This document shows positions 1 to 10,383 of a DNA stretch of 64,000 nt, one piece after another. Numbering within the stretch: the first letter of the stretch is position 1; every line of letters begins with the position of its first letter. This stretch comes from Alloascoidea africana (Eukaryota > Ascomycota > Alloascoideomycetes > Alloascoideales > Alloascoideaceae). Both the position numbers and the translations under genes were made by a program. The notes beneath the pieces were generated by a model. It did no database searches, was not told where the DNA came from, and worked only from the letters and a program-made list of their open reading frames with translations. Location of the stretch: the NCBI GenBank assembly GCA_030581615.1, contig JAKTTT010000030.1:186001-250000 (forward strand), given 5' to 3'.

Positions 1-14
1 GTTGTCCCCAAACA

Positions 15-2549
15 ATGGCATTTAAATCCTTTACCGTGGTCTCTCGCCATGCTGCACTGGCCAAGAACCTGTTTGTGGCTTCCACTTTATCATCTCAGCC
101 TGCGTTCTTCAACGCTACCCCTTTTATTACCAGGAACCAGCTTGTGCTTGAATCCAATGCTAATGGTACTACTGGTAACAACGGCCCACAAGATTCGGGG
201 TTCCAGAATACAAATGGAAATAACAGCACCCAGCAAACTGGAGTAGCTGCTTCTTCCACAGGAGATGAGGATTCACAGAGAAGGTGGCAAGTCCGGCAGC
301 ACCAGATGAGCCATCAAATCAACAAGAAACACGAGCTTCACAGACACAAATTGCCACTGCTATCAGAGCAAAATAGAGAGTATCTAAATGGCCACTCTTC
401 CCGGTTATCGTTACTACATGACTCTCGAAATGATGGCATTGCCATTGCGGAAAGTGGCAACGGGGAAATGACAAGGCAGGTTATGCGATCTTCGAGCACA
501 GGAATTATTAGTTCATCCCAATCTGCACACATTGATGCCCACGTCCGCGATCTCGGAGACTCACAGCATTCTTCGCAGATACTTGGCAAACCCCACACTT
601 TTCAGGCATCGCCTCTTGATAGAGTGAACTTGGCAATCAGCAAAGCGTTCTCTGTTCGGGACTATACCAGTGTGCTCCACCAATACGAGTTACTGAAAAA
701 ACAAAATTTAAGACTATCAAATCTAGACCTTTACAATAAGGTACTTTACTCGATTTCGAAGTATGAATTAAGCGATGATGTAACTTTGGAAGACAAAATG
801 ACCAGCTTAATGACGGTATATGCAGATATGCTCTCCGAACTGGTCACACCTGATTCGAAGACCTATGTGATGGTAGTGGACACTCTTCTCGATGGTGCGC
901 AGTTATGCTTAAAAACAAAAGACACAATACCTACGTTTGAAAAAGCTGCTGGCAGGCATGGACCAACTGCCTTAGAGCCAGTTAGTCGAGCTGTGAATAG
1001 TATGAGGCAGGAAGGCGCTGCTTATTTGCAGATAGCCATCGATGTTTTGTTTGCCAGTATGCCTGCGCAAAGAAAGCACTATCCTATTTGGATTTATGAA
1101 AAAGTTCTGGCGTTGTTTGTGGGGTTTAACAGCCCTACAGTTAAACCAAGACTAGTCAGCATGGTGAAGGTTATGGAAAAGAGTGGACTTGAGCTGAACG
1201 AAGCTCTTTATGTGGATTTAATAAAAGCGTTTGGAACAATAGGGGACATTGATTCCGCGCTTTGTGTCTATGAAGATTACAAGAAAAACTTTCCCAAGTT
1301 GAAGACCGAGGAACACGGCGAATATTCCGTTTATGGAGCTTTGATTGAGTCCTATTTAAAATGCGGACAAGTTTCTGAGGCCCAAAATTTTATGGAGAAG
1401 GTGATTTCTCGTGATGATGGTGTACTGAACAATTTCCTTACATCATCGTTTGTCTCTGGATGTCTTTCAGTAGGCAATGCGACAACTGCTTATGAACAAC
1501 TTCTTTTAATCAAGTCAAGGTTTCATCTAAGTTCAGACGATGAAGAAGTCTTGCTGGAGAGAATTTTTAATATCACTTGCCAGCAGAACGATTTTGATCT
1601 CGCTTCTTCCATTTTGGATGCTTTGAATGTTGAGAGTTCTCTATCAGCAGACAAGACGAATACGATGCGCTTATCAGGCGTTTTATCAGATCTTGTATTG
1701 CAATACGTCAAGAAAGATGATCTAAATCAAGTTCTTCGCCTTGTTCAAGAAGCGGAGATTAAAGCATCCTTCTTTGATGAAACCACTATCCTGAAGGTGT
1801 TCAAGTATTTGGTTTCAACACAAGGAAGTGCTGTGGAAGCCTTCCGAATGGTTAAAAGTCAAGTGGACATACTAGTTACACTGTACTCTAAACACGAACG
1901 CGTTAGTAGCAAGGATAAGGACATGTTGCCTGTTCACGATCAACAACAAGAAGTGTGCGGCGCATTATTTGATGGTATTGTTCAGGTTTTGAATGAACAT
2001 AAAATGCTTGATTTTAATTGTGCTGTTGAACTGAGCAGATTGCCTATTTTTGGTGCCAGTTTGTTCGAGTATACTGTGAAGAGAGTCACTTTGGAGGACT
2101 TTGAAAATGACAATTTTGCGGGCAATCCTGCCACTGTTGAGATGAAAGAATCAGAGAACTTTAACGGCGCTAAAATTACATTAGAAATGATTTGGAACTC
2201 AAGATTGAGCCAAAACCAGCAATTTGTGAACTGTCTGTTGAATGAGAGTGAACCAGGCCTTATTCCGGAGTTGGCCATGCTGCATGCCAACTTTTTAAAT
2301 CATTTTTTCCAGATTGAAGCTCGGCCTGATTCCGGAATTGAGAAAAACCAGGAGTTTATAAATCTGATGATGTCCAATATGAACATTTTTATTAAAGACA
2401 TGATAATCATGAGCCAGCAACAACAGGTGAAGCAGAAAGAAAATATGTTTTCAAACAACTTCATCAATAACATTTCTGCTTGCTTGAAGCAATGTGAAGA
2501 TCACGAACTTGTTGATGACTGGACTAGAGCAGTATCTATTCCAGTGTAA
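15..2549 (+). CDS. Rmd9-like mitochondrial PPR protein (copy A)
   Basis: 844-residue protein starting at the ATG only 14 bases into the window, so its promoter is not visible. The N-terminus is basic and Ser/Ala-rich without acidic residues, as expected for a mitochondrial targeting sequence. Residues ~70-200 are Ser/Gln/Asn-rich and probably disordered. From ~205 to the end it is alpha-helical with PPR-like spacing (for example 'TYVMVVDTLLDGA' and 'LYVDLIKAFGTIGDIDSAL'). The start 'FKSFTVVSRHAALAKNLFV', followed by a QPAFF motif, resembles the yeast Rmd9/YBR238C family, PPR proteins that bind and stabilise mitochondrial mRNAs; this is recall, not a search. The gene at 33391-36057 is a clear paralogue, alignable from the first residues to the C-terminal 'IFIKDMIIM' block. 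It could also be another yeast PPR factor. PPR-type is fairly sure; Rmd9 is moderate. Confidence 0.72.
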   Translation: MAFKSFTVVSRHAALAKNLFVASTLSSQPAFFNATPFITRNQLVLESNANGTTGNNGPQDSGFQNTNGNNSTQQTGVAASSTGDEDSQRRWQVRQHQMSHQINKKHELHRHKLPLLSEQNREYLNGHSSRLSLLHDSRNDGIAIAESGNGEMTRQVMRSSSTGIISSSQSAHIDAHVRDLGDSQHSSQILGKPHTFQASPLDRVNLAISKAFSVRDYTSVLHQYELLKKQNLRLSNLDLYNKVLYSISKYELSDDVTLEDKMTSLMTVYADMLSELVTPDSKTYVMVVDTLLDGAQLCLKTKDTIPTFEKAAGRHGPTALEPVSRAVNSMRQEGAAYLQIAIDVLFASMPAQRKHYPIWIYEKVLALFVGFNSPTVKPRLVSMVKVMEKSGLELNEALYVDLIKAFGTIGDIDSALCVYEDYKKNFPKLKTEEHGEYSVYGALIESYLKCGQVSEAQNFMEKVISRDDGVLNNFLTSSFVSGCLSVGNATTAYEQLLLIKSRFHLSSDDEEVLLERIFNITCQQNDFDLASSILDALNVESSLSADKTNTMRLSGVLSDLVLQYVKKDDLNQVLRLVQEAEIKASFFDETTILKVFKYLVSTQGSAVEAFRMVKSQVDILVTLYSKHERVSSKDKDMLPVHDQQQEVCGALFDGIVQVLNEHKMLDFNCAVELSRLPIFGASLFEYTVKRVTLEDFENDNFAGNPATVEMKESENFNGAKITLEMIWNSRLSQNQQFVNCLLNESEPGLIPELAMLHANFLNHFFQIEARPDSGIEKNQEFINLMMSNMNIFIKDMIIMSQQQQVKQKENMFSNNFINNISACLKQCEDHELVDDWTRAVSIPV

Positions 2550-5078
2550 AGCAAGAGATATTTTGAGATGGCAAATTATCACGGACAAATTACAGCATGT
2601 AATGGCATACATAAGCATTGATGCTTGTATAAAGCACTGTAAAACATAATGGAATGAAGGACAAACAATGGTTTGGGAACCCTACGAAGAGGCATCTAGG
2701 ATAGGATGTGGCGCCTTACCTCCTGGCACTTGTCTCGGCCAGTGACCTCAGCTACAAAAGCTGATACGGTACAACGCTTGGTATACTTGTAAATAGATGT
2801 TAATAACGAGCTGAATTGCTGAGGCACAGCTCAGTAAAATACATATAATATATGGAAGCATTAGGAACATGAATTGTGGTTTTCTGGTAGAAAATAGCTG
2901 GCAAGGGTACGAACTTCTTAGAAACAAGCCCTGTAACAATTAGGGCATGTTCCTCCTATCCAAGTTCAATCCATGATCAAGAATTATATTGTCTATTAAT
3001 TCTTGTGAAAATTCAATCTATTAAAATCATGTTGATCAATGGCCCTCTAAGAGATGCTACATACCCTTTAAGAGCTTTCTTTGGCAATATTCAGGAACCC
3101 TTCAACTGCACGTCTAATAACCACTGGAGAAGGAGGTGATACGCGGATGCAATTTCAAAAGAGAGTACAAAAATGTGGCTTTGCCAAATCTCTATTTTAA
3201 ACGTTGTATATTTGTATAAAAAATATTCAGGGTTCAATATTGTGTCCCTTTGTGAAAACTGATGCAAAGATAAGCTAAAGTGGAGGTTCATTAACTACCT
3301 ACGTAAACGCACCGCTCGCAGGTTCTATTAATTAGTCTCGTCGCTTGAGCGCATGGACTAACTAGAATTATTGGCCGCAACAAACTCTCATCTTCACCAG
3401 TTTGCAGTCATAGAGGCTTTTAGATGTTTGGCTGTTGACATGTCCGGGTAATTACAACGATGTGTTCCTAGCAGGAACCGAAATGCTTTCTACACAATAA
3501 ACCCAAGGTTATCTGCTTGCCAAGGTTAATTTTCAGTTTTTCAGTTGAAACGAAATCTCTTTATGGGTCAGCAGATTCCAATCTAGAAGTTTTTGCTCTT
3601 CATCCTGAACAGCTTTGGAATCAGAGGGAGCACGAGTAAAATCACAACAGAATTAAAAGTTGAAAATGGCATAACGTTACCAAAGCATTGCTGTAATGTA
3701 TGGCGATGATAGCAGATGTTCTGGATTTGTCATGAGATAAATGTACGAAATAGATTCCCGCAGTCATGTCATTTTCCTCTACAGCAATTGGAAGCTTTAA
3801 GATCCTTCAAAATTACCTAACAAGATAAGGAGTATGGAAGGCCCTCTACAGAGTATTGTTCAACCGAACTATGGAGAGTCTGCACTGTTATTAAAACGAC
3901 TCACTCTGGTGTGCTTCAACTTTTATTGGGACATACCCTCTTTCTTCTAGAAGGCCTAAAATGGAAACAAAATTGCAGAATACAGCCAGACATTTCCTTT
4001 TTGTCCCAGCGTTTAATTCCTTGAAAATGTTTAGGTTAATCTCAACCACAAAACTTGTAAGTCAAAGGAGTATCTCATTCATGTGAAGGATCAAACTGGC
4101 TGCACATCTCCTACTACCAGGATCAACAATTTGCTAGGAGTACGCAGCTAATAAAATGTAAAAGAGATACTGTCAAACTTGTCAAGTGAATATTATATGG
4201 TTCTCTGTTTGGAAAAGGAGGTCTTTTCCAAGGATCTGAGTTCTAGGTTAAACAAGTTGACAATGACCTTTTTTTGAATATCCTCGATACTTCTACAGAC
4301 AGAAACTTTCGGACCCTTCGAATGTTCACAATTTCCCCGCTATAGGAAAACTTGTTATTGTTGTTAGTGGTATGCTTGTCTAGGGCAGTCACCTTTTTAC
4401 ACCTGTTTTTGTCCAAAAAATTCAGACGGCTCAAGGATGCGTCTTTGGAATTGAAATTAGCAACACTTTCTGCAATGGCCGGTTTCGTTGCATAGCAAGC
4501 TCACAGCGGCCTGAAATATATACATGGAAAGCAAACCTATGTTTTTCTCGTCCTCCTGCTTCTTCAATTTTAGATCTCTTTATTTTCATTTTTTTTCTTT
4601 TCTGGTTCCTTTCCTAAAAGCAGCTAATTTGTTGCAATAGAAAGTTGGGACAAAAAGAGCAAGTTACAGATACTCTCCGAGCTTTGCTTGAATTCTTACA
4701 TAGTGGCCATTTTCAGTTTTCTAGGGCAGCGCAAACGCTAAAAGTTAAATTATCACGATCAGCATTATTTTAAGTCCTTTGGAGAAAGAGGAAGAATACT
4801 GAAAACGAAAGGACTTGAGAGTGCGGCCACTATAACTCCATTAATTGAGGTTGGAACTGCAGTCGTCTAAGTAAGTACAGGGAAAATCAATTTCATATAG
4901 TTTACCGTTATTCTTTATCTTCTTGCATCTAAAGTTTTTTAACCTTGATTCACAAAAAAGTATTTGTGATTCTTGAAACATCTCAATTCCACCTCTTTTT
5001 GTGTCCTCTTCCCCTTTCTTTATCTTGACGTTTTTTCTGCTATTTGCTTTGGTTTTTTTGAACCTGTTTTTATCATAA
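2550..5078. other. 2.5 kb intergenic region upstream of the Ser-rich A gene
   Basis: No convincing gene. Reading frames here are short, low in coding character and without recognisable motifs. The last ~550 bases before the Ser-rich A start are strongly pyrimidine-rich on the + strand (runs of T and CTTT between 4560 and 5070), a common look for yeast core promoters. For a yeast this is a long upstream region; the Ser-rich B paralogue has an even longer one, suggesting elaborate regulation of both. Confidence 0.55.
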
Positions 5079-6686
5079 ATGTTTACGACGGATTTATCTT
5101 TCAATAATCAGCTGCCATCTGAAGAGCATAACTTTCCGTTGACGGGATCTATGTCTCACTTGGCCCCAGACCCTGTTCTGAAAAGAGTGGAGACACCTTT
5201 AGAACAGGAAATAGGATTGGATGAGTATCCTGAATCTTTCAACGAAGAGTCACCGAGCTGTGATGGAGTGGTCTGCTCTTCACAATGGCCATCTGCTTCC
5301 CTAAACCTCAACTTTAGAGATCCCTTCAGTATTAATTGTTGTTCAAGCTCTTGCTATTGCTCGTTGTATCAACAATCGCCAAGCACACCCACAAATGACA
5401 ATCCTGGTTTTTCTGTTCGAACATCTCCTCCAAAGTCTCGTTGGCATGGAAAGAATAAGTCCATTACATCTATAAAATCCAGCCTGAGGAGCTTGAAACA
5501 TTCGATATCGTTTTCTTCAAACGCATCTTCGCTTGAGCGCGGGTCTTCCGCAGGAAAAAGACAGAAGGCCTTAGGCAATCGCAAGTCAAGTTCTTCTTTT
5601 TCTTGCGATAACTATGCTTCTTCATATTTACCTGACTACAGTTCTGTACAAAAATGCAAACAGCCTGACTCACCCTCGTTGTCACTTTCTTCATCTTCAT
5701 CATTAGTTCATGCGTTTCCTGTCACACCAGGCACTTCGAGAGGTGCATCGGTAACCTCAACACCAAATGGTAAAAAGTCAAATAACCGAAGAAAACTGCG
5801 ATTAAAAACAGAAAGAAGTCAGAATGCTCTGCCTAACACTACATCGGCGAATTATCCGTACCATTACAGGTTTGGAGGATTTGACGACAGCGAAAGTTCG
5901 ATAGATATCATTCCTGAACTATCTGGTTCGGTGTTAAATTTTCCCAAGTCTAACTGGGATATCTTGTCTCCAACACACGAAATACATTCGAACCATCAAT
6001 ATGAAAAATATCCACTTTCAGACCCGTTTGTGGGAAAGAGCGAAGGACACCAATATACAGAAGATCCCCCTCGGCTTGGGCCGCCCTTCATGCCATATCT
6101 TTCTAATAACTCAAAAAGAAAGGAAAAGTCCTCCTCGATTCCACAACTAACTTTGAATATTATGAATCTGTCTCTAGAAGGCCAAAAGGAAACACTATCT
6201 CCCGGATCTGAGTTAAATAGGAACAATTCAAAGCAGTCAGGAAAGACTTGGTTAAGGAGTCGACGAGAATCGAGAATCTTCCAAAGTTTCAAAAAGTCAC
6301 GAAGTGGGTCTTTTCTTTCCACTTTGACTGTTCCTGAGAGACTAGGCGAAAGGGAAGAAGTTCCTATAAGGTATCGAAGAAGCACCACCACTAGTGCTAC
6401 TGTTCCTTCTATTTTTTCGAACAATAAAACGCGTCAAAACAATCTCCGCGAGGAGGAAAAGGAAAGGCTGGAGCCTATGAACGCTTTTCACCTGCTACCA
6501 CATTCATGCCATGAGTGCCATGGCGAATCAAAGTGGCATATCGATCTAGATGGTCGAAATAATGAGTACTATAAGTTTCAATCTGGAATTGAAGCAAACT
6601 CGGAAAGTGATTACGAGATTGAAGACTCGATCGCTACCGTTATACTGGACAAAGTTTTTACCACAAACAACCTTGAAGGGCTATAA
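5079..6686 (+). CDS. Ser-rich low-complexity protein, copy A of a paralogous pair
   Basis: 535 residues, not assigned to a named family. Most of it is Ser/Asn/Pro-rich and likely disordered, with a basic patch around 'KKSNNRRKLRLK' that could be a nuclear signal. Two blocks are shared with the gene at 12935-14464: a Ser-rich segment starting 'HGKNKSITSI' (HGRNKSASSI in the other copy) and a C-terminal acidic-to-hydrophobic helix 'YEIEDSIATVILDKVF' (YEFEDMLAMKILDQVL in the other). The C-terminal block is the best conserved and may be a short docking helix. The ATG follows a long pyrimidine-rich leader. There are no transmembrane segments and no signal peptide. Function unknown; a signalling or regulatory phosphoprotein is a guess from composition only. 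Confidence 0.8.
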   Translation: MFTTDLSFNNQLPSEEHNFPLTGSMSHLAPDPVLKRVETPLEQEIGLDEYPESFNEESPSCDGVVCSSQWPSASLNLNFRDPFSINCCSSSCYCSLYQQSPSTPTNDNPGFSVRTSPPKSRWHGKNKSITSIKSSLRSLKHSISFSSNASSLERGSSAGKRQKALGNRKSSSSFSCDNYASSYLPDYSSVQKCKQPDSPSLSLSSSSSLVHAFPVTPGTSRGASVTSTPNGKKSNNRRKLRLKTERSQNALPNTTSANYPYHYRFGGFDDSESSIDIIPELSGSVLNFPKSNWDILSPTHEIHSNHQYEKYPLSDPFVGKSEGHQYTEDPPRLGPPFMPYLSNNSKRKEKSSSIPQLTLNIMNLSLEGQKETLSPGSELNRNNSKQSGKTWLRSRRESRIFQSFKKSRSGSFLSTLTVPERLGEREEVPIRYRRSTTTSATVPSIFSNNKTRQNNLREEEKERLEPMNAFHLLPHSCHECHGESKWHIDLDGRNNEYYKFQSGIEANSESDYEIEDSIATVILDKVFTTNNLEGL

Positions 6687-7150
6687 TGTGGCAATGCTCA
6701 CGCTGGCGGATGCTATTTAGTAGAAAGCAATGCCAAAAAATTGATGTATGGTTATGATATTTTTGTATTATGATTTAACTGGTCTGTTTTTCTATATTCT
6801 ACACTGTTTATTTCTTGGTTGTGTCCAGCTCCATTTTAGTGCATGGACAAGCCCTAAGCTTAGGAATTATTGCTGTAAAACATATAACTGGAAGTTTTGT
6901 ACCCGAAACTAGACTTGTGAGATCACAGGTTGGTCAAAGACAGTCCCTAAATTATTTCCATGCGAGTTGAAATATTGACATATTAGATTATATAGTCCAA
7001 GATAAACTTATCTGAAATTATAACTTTTGTTTCCGCATATCATTAGACAACCAGCCCGTTCCAATAATTGCCACGTTTAAACCAGATATTCGTCGAGAAA
7101 AATACCGTATACAAAAATCTTTAAAAAATTCAACATTTCGCTCCGATCTA
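6687..7150. other. Convergent 3' intergenic region
   Basis: AT-rich spacer between the 3' ends of Ser-rich A and the Pex11-family gene. It presumably holds both polyadenylation regions; nothing else is seen. Confidence 0.5.
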
Positions 7151-8329
7151 TTAAATCCCAGGTATTTGCTTCAAAAACTCATTTAATCCAATTGTCCCCG
7201 AAACAAAAGCAAACAAGTTCATGATTCTATTACAAACTATGGCCCAATTGTTGGATAGCAACCCTCGCCATTCAAATAGATTCAAATCTATCCAACAGTA
7301 TCCAAAATCATTTGCAAGTTTAAACGCGTGTGTCAGTAACTGCTTAAAGCGTTCATCTACTACTGTAGTTGATGATGATGAAGATCGCGGAGTGACTGAA
7401 GGGGCTAATAACATCAACTCAGGATACTTGATAAATCGAATCACTAATAAATCAGCAATGATATTTAAAAGCCAACCCATCTTGGAGTGAAACTGCGTAA
7501 ATTTTCCAAACCTCTGGTTTGTTATAATCTTCAATTTGAAGGTAAGGTACAGCTCATCGGTTAGATATTGGTATATTGGTAAAAGAAGCAATATCAGTTT
7601 GAGGGAGAATAACTGTGCCCCAAAGTCATAGATCTGATTTATTGTAATAATCTCCTCGGTCTTGAGTTGAGTAGTGCTATTGTTCTGGCCCCACAATGCG
7701 AATAGAAGCAGCGCTTTGGTAGAGCTAATATTTGCAATTGACAAACAAGCTTCCCAAAAAAATAAAAGATTGATGAAAGCGTCAATTGATTTTCCAACTC
7801 TGTAAAAGTGTCGATACATTGAGAGGTATTTGATAAGTTGATCTAGTCTGCCTGGGATCTGCCCTGCAATGACCATCAAGTTCTGAAACACCCAAAGCTT
7901 AGCTGTTGTAAACACTACAAAAAATAAAGAACTCAGATATGTGTTTGGCTTAAATTGGGGTGTTTTGCTTGTGCTGCTTTTCTCAGATGTCAAGATCACC
8001 ACCTCCGAATCAGGTTCTTTATTTTCTTCAGTTGTGGACCGTTTTTTATCTGCATTGTGTTCTCCCGCATTATTATCCATTTTAATTTGAATAGAATCTG
8101 ATCTTCTTGGTTCCTCGGAAATGCTGTTCTTAAAAATGTCTCGTTTTCGTGCATTCAATTTTTCGATGTCTGTGCTTTTGACAACTTTTGAGCTGAAAAG
8201 AAAGATATCGTATGACGCAGCGGATATCACTTTTGCACCGTATTGAACAAACTTGGCCAGCTTGTCTTTTCCCTTGACATCAAACAGGACTGTATGAAGT
8301 AGTTGTAACGTTGATATTCGGTTTGGCAT
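7151..8329 (-). CDS. PEX25: Peroxisomal Pex11-family protein, Pex25-like
   Basis: 392 residues from the ATG at 8329; a slightly longer frame would need a non-ATG start. The N-terminal part has the Pex11-family signature 'GKDKLAKFVQYGAKVI'. This is followed by an acidic, Lys/Ser-rich linker (~70-120) and then hydrophobic and amphipathic helices to the C-terminal 'FLKQIPGI'. Length and architecture fit Pex25 (394 residues in S. cerevisiae) better than Pex11 (~236) because of the long linker. Pex11/Pex25/Pex27 proteins sit on the peroxisomal membrane and drive elongation, division and new formation of peroxisomes. It is convergent with Ser-rich A. Family membership is quite sure; Pex25 rather than Pex27 or Pex11C is less so. 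Confidence 0.75.
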   Translation of the reverse strand: MPNRISTLQLLHTVLFDVKGKDKLAKFVQYGAKVISAASYDIFLFSSKVVKSTDIEKLNARKRDIFKNSISEEPRRSDSIQIKMDNNAGEHNADKKRSTTEENKEPDSEVVILTSEKSSTSKTPQFKPNTYLSSLFFVVFTTAKLWVFQNLMVIAGQIPGRLDQLIKYLSMYRHFYRVGKSIDAFINLLFFWEACLSIANISSTKALLLFALWGQNNSTTQLKTEEIITINQIYDFGAQLFSLKLILLLLPIYQYLTDELYLTFKLKIITNQRFGKFTQFHSKMGWLLNIIADLLVIRFIKYPELMLLAPSVTPRSSSSSTTVVDERFKQLLTHAFKLANDFGYCWIDLNLFEWRGLLSNNWAIVCNRIMNLFAFVSGTIGLNEFLKQIPGI

Positions 8330-9234
8330 TCTTTTCAATAAGAGATTCCAGTACGGTTTTGGGGTATACTTTAAACTTCAAGAAGTGAAAAAGGGCGTAT
8401 GTAACAAAGAACAAACGACGGAATGAAAAAGAATGAATGAAAGCCTCTTATAAGATAGAATTTGTAATAAAATATTTGTGAAGTGTCCTTCTGTTTTATT
8501 TTTTCTTTTTGTTTATCTTTCAAAGGGTGTGATGATCCCTATAGCGTGCCATCCTAAAGCCGGGTACTGTTTAGCCCGATCAGATCCAACTTCAGCCAGG
8601 TGTGTCAAAAAGGAATGAGCCCTGAACAGAACATCGCTTAACGGTTCTTACAAAAGGCGGCAGGAGATTAGCCCTCCAATAGTATGGAGGACGTAGAAGG
8701 TGAAAATGGCAGGACCCCTATAAAACTCTAGACAGGAACAGTTTAGAAAGCCGTCATTTATTGGTTTTTGTGACGTGTCAAATTCTGGTATCGTGCGACT
8801 TATTTTAAATTGTACTCGAGATACGACTTCTCTTATTCTAGAAGCGTCATTGAATTAAACCGCTGCTTTGGGGTTCGATCAAGTAGAAGCGAGAAAAGTT
8901 CAATGCTTTTGCCTAACCAAAGTATAACAATCAATAGAATCAAGCTCTTGCCGCCTGGGTCCAATCTATTAGAGAACCAATCGGTTCCCATTTTAGAAAA
9001 CTATGCTATGTTTTCTTACTATTTGATCCTATTTATTAAGTCGTTTTTAATTAAAAAAATATTAAAGACAGTTCCAGACGATAATGCTAATGATTAGTTT
9101 TAAATATTAATGACCTCAGGGTGTCGATTTTTGCTATTCTCGGTGCATTTAATTAGTCGCCGACCCATAGACCAAGTATTACTCTTCAGAAGTACAACAT
9201 TGGCTTCATTAGGGTCCATAAAAATTAAAGATCT
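8330..9234. other. Intergenic region, no supported gene
   Basis: This holds the upstream region of the Pex25-like gene and the 3' region of the repeat-protein gene. A ~95-codon frame at 8810-9097 (+) lacks an ATG at its start, is isoleucine/leucine/serine-rich and shows no motif; I do not call it a gene. Confidence 0.5.
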
Positions 9235-9768
9235 TTAAGCAACAGCAGCAGTTGGCATTGAATCAATAAAATCAGAATATTGCTGATTCGCCTGTTCTCG
9301 CATCTGGCTTTGCAATTCCCTTTGCTGTTCTACCATGGCAGAAAAGCTTCCACCATCATCACCGAAACCAGCTGTGATAGTGGTTCCATAACTATAGGTA
9401 GTTCCGTAGTGAGTAGTGAAACCTTCTACATCTCCAGTTGGAACAGCAGCGCCAAAATCAAAAGAGTGGGTATAGCCATAGTGAGTGCTGAATGTTGAGC
9501 CATAACGGGTACTAAAGGTTGACCCGTAACGGGTACTAAATGTTGATCCATAATGAGTGCTATATGTTGTTCCGTAATGAGTGCTAAAAGTGGAACCTGT
9601 ACTGTAGTAGGTAGTTCCTCCCTCTTGCATTTCTTTGCCCTCGATATCTTCGGTAGCAAGAGCAAGTTCTGAAGTGATAGTCTGTGATGACACTTCGGCG
9701 TCAGTGGAACCAGCCAATACTTTGGCCACTGCCAAAACCAAGATGCCTGCAACTTTGGTAAAAAGCAT
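9235..9768 (-). CDS. Small secreted protein with aromatic tandem repeats
   Basis: 177 residues, unrecognised. Residues 1-20 form a classic signal peptide (basic start, hydrophobic core, Ala-x-Ala-like end). Residues 59-98 are five back-to-back 8-residue repeats of consensus S-T-F/Y-S-T-H/R-Y-G, with decayed copies at 99-106 and ~117-128. The C-terminal third (~145-170) is Gln/Glu-rich and helical ('VEQQRELQSQMREQANQQ'). No GPI-anchor signal and no further transmembrane segment is seen, so it should be secreted or held in the wall non-covalently. The Ser/Thr density allows O-mannosylation. A TATA element lies ~100 bases upstream. Repeats with regularly spaced Phe/Tyr and Gly resemble low-complexity aromatic segments that self-assemble; that role is inference only. 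Confidence 0.78.
   Translation of the reverse strand: MLFTKVAGILVLAVAKVLAGSTDAEVSSQTITSELALATEDIEGKEMQEGGTTYYSTGSTFSTHYGTTYSTHYGSTFSTRYGSTFSTRYGSTFSTHYGYTHSFDFGAAVPTGDVEGFTTHYGTTYSYGTTITAGFGDDGGSFSAMVEQQRELQSQMREQANQQYSDFIDSMPTAAVA
9475..9594 (-). repeat. 24-bp coding minisatellite (five units)
   Basis: Five in-frame 24-bp units encode the 8-residue S-T-F/Y-S-T-H/R-Y-G repeats of the secreted protein. Units differ mainly at the first, third and sixth residues. Exact units such as this usually vary in copy number between strains. Confidence 0.85.
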
Positions 9769-10383
9769 GTTGAATTGAATGTTTAAAGTAGGTGTAGTAA
9801 ATGGGGTTTGAATTGAATTGAATAATTTGTTGGTAATATGAGGATTTCAAGCTGAAAACAATGTATTCTTATAGAGCCCTTTTGATGGGTGAAAAGGCCT
9901 GCTAGACGCCTTTCCCAGGAGTAAACGAGTCCAACGTCTGCACATTTGTGTTCAGTGTTCTTTGATAAGCAACAGTTAAGAAAATAGAAGAGGCTCAGAG
10001 CTTTTAGTTCTAATAAATCTAACACAAAAAGACGTTATGTGTATTTATGCTATTATTTGATTCTGTAGTACATTTGGGCTGTACTGTGGTCAATAACCGA
10101 TATCGAGGTTCTGTATTATTCCAAAGATTTTGTCTAGTGGTACCAGATGGTGAAAAAGCTAAAAGATTTCAAAAACAGGCAATTGGCCTTGTTGATTATC
10201 CTGTTATACAGCATCTACAACTAATCTATACATGCCATAGCATTGAACAGAAATGTATCTTGGCTGCAGACATGCATTCCAACAAAACAAATCCTTAATA
10301 TGCTTAGCTTTCATCACACTTTTTCACACAATATGCTGTTTATGAGTTCTATACAACTAAGCATGATAGAGATCGCGTTAGGT
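9769..10383. other. Intergenic region between repeat protein and transporter
   Basis: Contains the promoter of the secreted protein on its left side and the 3' end of the transporter gene on its right. Small frames here are not supported as genes. Confidence 0.5.
9867..9874 (-). promoter_or_regulatory. TATA element of the secreted repeat gene
   Basis: On the minus strand the sequence reads CTATAAGA about 100 bases before the ATG, a normal TATA position and form for an inducible or strongly expressed yeast gene. Called from sequence and spacing alone. Confidence 0.45.

Noticed and set aside
8860-8880. B-box-like GGTTCGATC and a few other TTCGA contexts (for example near 37590 and 31600) as possible tRNA genes
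   Set aside because: No matching A box, acceptor stem or anticodon arm could be folded around them. No tRNA gene was found in the window.
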